53,441 nt of DNA, from assembly GCF_003480315.1 (NCBI RefSeq), contig NZ_QUIV01000019.1, forward strand, positions 471-53,911. The letters run 5' to 3'. Under the pieces are notes generated by a model that was not told the DNA's origin, did no database searches, and saw only the letters and a program-made list of their open reading frames with translations. This DNA comes from Clostridium sp. AM33-3. Lineage in GTDB: Bacteria; Bacillota; Clostridia; Lachnospirales; Lachnospiraceae. Positions 51,188-53,441 of this stretch are shown piece after piece; within the stretch, counting starts at the first letter, position 1, and the number at the start of each line of letters is the position of its first letter. The position numbers were made by a program, and so were the translations under genes.

Positions 51188-52206
51188 AAAAAGAAGAATC
51201 CAAAGTTATCGCTCAAAAACTTCAAAAGATTCCAAACGGCACCCTCGCCTTGAAGCATTGCCGGGCTGGTGAAACGGGTACCACACTCTTTGGAGAACAG
51301 TTTCGAGCGGTTACCGCTGGAAAAGGGTGTATGGAGACATATGAAACTTTTCCTGGAATAGAGGTATCCTTCAATATTTTTCTTGCTTCAGAGGTCAAGT
51401 TTCGGCACGATGCTTCGGATTCTGTTTTAGAAATTTACTATTGTCGCAGTGGTCGCGTGGGTTGGAATATGCAAGGCGGTACTGCCGTCTATTTAGGTGC
51501 AGGTGATGTGACTGCGCACAGCATGGCCTGCTGCGCAGATTCCGCCATGATGCTTCCCCTAGGATATTCAGAGGGGATTTCTATTTCCGTGGATTTGAAA
51601 CAGCTCTCTTCCATTTGCCCGGAAGTTTTAAAGAATGCCGGTGTGGAGGCAGACCAGTTACGGGATCGATTTTGCTCCGGAAAGCCATCCGCAATCCCGT
51701 CCTGTTCCGATTTAGAGCACATTTTTGCCCCACTCTTTTCTGCTCCTGTGTCCGTTCGAATTTCCCTCTTGAAATTGAAGGTGCTGGAAATTTTGATTTA
51801 TTTGAGCAACATGAAATCGGAGCATAAAGAATTGACTCAATACTTCTCCCAGCAAACCGAATTGATAAAAGAAATTCATCAACAGTTGACAGAGCACTTG
51901 GATCAACGATTTACGATTGCAGAACTTTCCAAACAGTATTTGATAAATACCTCCACTCTAAAGGAAATATTCAAGGCAGTCTACGGCCAGCCTATCGCCA
52001 CCTATATGAAGGAATTTCGAGCGCGTCAGGCTATGAAATTATTGCGGGAAACAAATGACACTATCGCGGATATTGCTTCCCAGGTAGGCTACCAAACCCA
52101 GGGAAAGTTTTCAAGCGCTTTTCAGTCTATCGTCAAAATGTCACCCAGAGAATACAGAAAAATCCAGGGTATAGCTCCATCGGATTCCTTTAGCAAAACA
52201 CTGTAA
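51184..52206 (+). CDS. AraC family transcriptional regulator
   Basis: The 340-residue protein has an N-terminal cupin-like sensor part (about 1-230; SDSVLEIYYCRSGRVGWNM) and a C-terminal AraC DNA-binding domain (about 240-330) with LDQRFTIAELSKQYLINTSTLKEIFKAVYG and ETNDTIADIASQVGYQTQGKFSSAFQ. Its ATG overlaps the arsR stop (ATGA), so the two are coupled. Such AraC proteins often control iron or other metal uptake genes; the target here is not known. Confidence 0.9.
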   Translation: MKKEESKVIAQKLQKIPNGTLALKHCRAGETGTTLFGEQFRAVTAGKGCMETYETFPGIEVSFNIFLASEVKFRHDASDSVLEIYYCRSGRVGWNMQGGTAVYLGAGDVTAHSMACCADSAMMLPLGYSEGISISVDLKQLSSICPEVLKNAGVEADQLRDRFCSGKPSAIPSCSDLEHIFAPLFSAPVSVRISLLKLKVLEILIYLSNMKSEHKELTQYFSQQTELIKEIHQQLTEHLDQRFTIAELSKQYLINTSTLKEIFKAVYGQPIATYMKEFRARQAMKLLRETNDTIADIASQVGYQTQGKFSSAFQSIVKMSPREYRKIQGIAPSDSFSKTL

Positions 52207-52307
52207 TGAAAAATTCCGGAATTTGTTAATTAGAATTGCTCTCAAAGCAACAATTATCTTAACATTCCTCCTTTTTCAAATTTTAAAATTATACAATCTG
52301 GAAGTTG

Positions 52308-52646
52308 TCACTCTGTCAGTCGATTCTCCTCGCCCCAGACACAGAGCTGATCCAGCACAGTCATCAGCGTTTTTCCTCGTTCCGAAAGCGTATATTCCAC
52401 CTTCGGCGGGATCTGCGGATACTCGGTGCGGACGATCAGTTTATCCGCTTCCAGCTCCTTGAGATTCATGCTGAGAGTTTTGTCGGAAATGGTTTTCAGA
52501 TACCGTTTCAACTCATTGAATCGCACCGTCTCAAACTCCATCAGGCAGTAAAGAATGACCATCTTGTGCTTGCCGGAGATCAGCGACAACGTGTAGGCAA
52601 AGCCGGTATCTTCGAAATTGGCGTTCTCAATATAGTTCTGTATCAT
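52308..52646 (-). CDS. HxlR family regulator, second module
   Basis: The 112-residue winged-helix protein has FAYTLSLISGKHKMVILYCLM, FNELKRYLKTISDKTLSMNLKELE and PPKVEYTLSERGKTLMTVLDQL, the HxlR pattern. Unlike the copy at 45864 it lacks the N-terminal cysteine before the helix-turn-helix. It is divergent from a flavin reductase gene and presumably regulates it. TTGACA-N17-TATAAT at 52714-52742 is its promoter. Confidence 0.92.
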   Translation of the reverse strand: MIQNYIENANFEDTGFAYTLSLISGKHKMVILYCLMEFETVRFNELKRYLKTISDKTLSMNLKELEADKLIVRTEYPQIPPKVEYTLSERGKTLMTVLDQLCVWGEENRLTE

Positions 52647-52664
52647 TCACTTTCTCCTAAGATA

Positions 52665-52742
52665 GTACCTGTTATAATTACCAGTACTTGAATTTACAAT
52701 TTGCGTGGATATAATTATAAGCAGGATGAACAGTCCTGTCAA
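52665..52742. promoter_or_regulatory. Divergent promoters and HxlR-type operator, second module
   Basis: Plus strand: GTAC boxes at 52665-52668 and 52684-52687 (15 bases apart) abut TTGAAT (52688-52693), with a 16-base spacer and TATAAT (52710-52715), driving the flavin reductase. Minus strand: TTGACA (52737-52742), 17 bases, TATAAT (52714-52719), driving hxlR. The two -10 boxes overlap. Confidence 0.72.
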
Positions 52743-52765
52743 TATGATCACAAGGAGGAGTTATC

Positions 52766-53332
52766 ATGAGAACAAAACTGAAAATTACCGAAGGCATTTT
52801 CCCCATGCCTGTTCTGATGGTTGCAACTTACAACGAGGACGGCAGCGTCAATGTCATGAATGCCGCATGGGGCACCATGCAGGAGCGAGACTCCGTTGTT
52901 CTGAACCTCACCGAGACACACAAGACCGTACAGAACATCAAGGCACGGGGAGCATTCACCGTCAGCATTGCCGATGCTGCCCACATAGTGGAAGCAGACT
53001 ATTTCGGCGTAGAGTCCGGCAATAAAGTTGCCGATAAATTTGCCCGCAGCGGTCTGACAGCCAGTAAAGCAGAAACTGTAGATGCCCCTGTCATCAACGA
53101 GTTCCCGATCTGCCTAGAGTGCAGGTTCATCGAGTATCAGAACAATGAATACGGATGCGGCGTCATCGGCAAGGTTGTCAATGTTACTGCCGATGAAAGC
53201 GTTATAGTGGATGGAAAAATTGATATGTCTAAGGTCAACGCCATCGCATTTGACCCCTACACCCACGGCTATTATAAAGTCACCGAGCGTGTGGGCGAAG
53301 CATTCCGAGATGGCTTAAAGCTGAAAAAGTAA
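52766..53332 (+). CDS. Flavin reductase family protein, second module
   Basis: The 188-residue protein has the flavoredoxin-like split-barrel pattern FPMPVLMVATYNEDGSVNVMNAAWGT, ERDSVVLNLTETHKTVQNI and DYFGVESGNKVADKFARSG. It probably binds FMN; the physiological partner is unknown. AAGGAGG lies 8 bases before the ATG. It is divergent from an HxlR gene and ends at the hairpin at 53344-53376. It differs clearly from the 167-residue copy at 45205. Confidence 0.9.
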   Translation: MRTKLKITEGIFPMPVLMVATYNEDGSVNVMNAAWGTMQERDSVVLNLTETHKTVQNIKARGAFTVSIADAAHIVEADYFGVESGNKVADKFARSGLTASKAETVDAPVINEFPICLECRFIEYQNNEYGCGVIGKVVNVTADESVIVDGKIDMSKVNAIAFDPYTHGYYKVTERVGEAFRDGLKLKK

Positions 53333-53343
53333 GGTGTGCAGAA

Positions 53344-53376
53344 AAGGAGCTGTCGCATAAGCGAAGGCTCCTTCTT
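53344..53376 (+). terminator. Terminator after the second flavin reductase
   Basis: AAGGAGC (53344-53350) pairs with GCTCCTT (53367-53373), with an inner TCGC/GCGA helix. It is followed by a short T-rich stretch. It ends the last gene in the window. Confidence 0.78.
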
Positions 53377-53441
53377 AAAATATGGGAGTATCCCAAAGTT
53401 TGTGTAAACCTCCAAACTGATGTAAGATAAAATTACTCAGT

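Noticed and set aside
1..53441. Prophage, integrase or insertion sequence
   Set aside because: No transposase, integrase or phage structural gene is recognisable; the mobile nature of the right-hand block rests only on context.

Overview
The window looks like chromosomal DNA of a gut Firmicute of the Clostridia, most likely a Lachnospiraceae member. This is inferred from gene content (long-form hpf next to secA and prfB, an EF-P 5-aminopentanone reductase-like SDR, the glpA-like/FAD/DUF1667 trio with GlpP, NSS symporter, UvrA-like protein) and from Gram-positive ribosome binding sites and promoters. The species cannot be told from the sequence alone.

Core part, about 1-36 kb. Most genes lie on the minus strand. 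From the left: two serine tRNAs under one strong promoter; a queuosine-precursor operon (queD-queE-folE-queC-queF) behind a preQ1-I-like riboswitch; a glycerol-3-phosphate/glycerophosphodiester operon (glpA-like, FAD oxidoreductase, DUF1667, GDPD, glpP) with an mgtC-like gene upstream; a complete peptide ABC transporter operon with a structured leader; ispD, tsaD, rnz, then rimI-tsaB-tsaE (most of the t6A machinery within 5 kb), a YcxB-like membrane protein and tex; hom with a PheB-type ACT protein; prfB with its programmed +1 frameshift; secA; a cluster of DnaA boxes; hpf; an acyltransferase; an SH3-NlpC/P60 hydrolase; an SDR; a broken lysR; greA and an NSS symporter.

Transition, about 36-41 kb. 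A UvrA-like ATPase is followed by a deletion scar joining the start of an EamA transporter to the end of sfsA, then a GNAT-YoaP fusion and a decayed small locus preceded by a highly symmetric four-half-site operator.

Accessory part, about 41-53.4 kb. A heavy-metal P-type ATPase and a separate HMA metallochaperone read left, and an ArsR-AraC regulator pair reads right. Between them sit about 7 kb of other genes: a radical SAM 'mobile pair' in an operon with a flavin reductase and opposite an HxlR regulator; a broken tag gene; a TIGR04076-type protein; and three tandem sirtuin-like proteins divergent from an Rrf2 regulator. A second HxlR/flavin-reductase module closes the window. The three sirtuins all lack the usual catalytic histidine (Gln, Gln, Glu in its place), which resembles class M (SirTM) ADP-ribosylating sirtuins. 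With the mirrored Rrf2/sirtuin promoter region they are the most interesting candidate system here. Redox-linked regulators and flavoproteins recur through this part, so a stress-response island is a reasonable inference but is not shown.

At least three genes (lysR, tag, and the eamA/sfsA pair) carry deletions, and one small locus has decayed by frameshifts. This points either to real erosion or to assembly defects.
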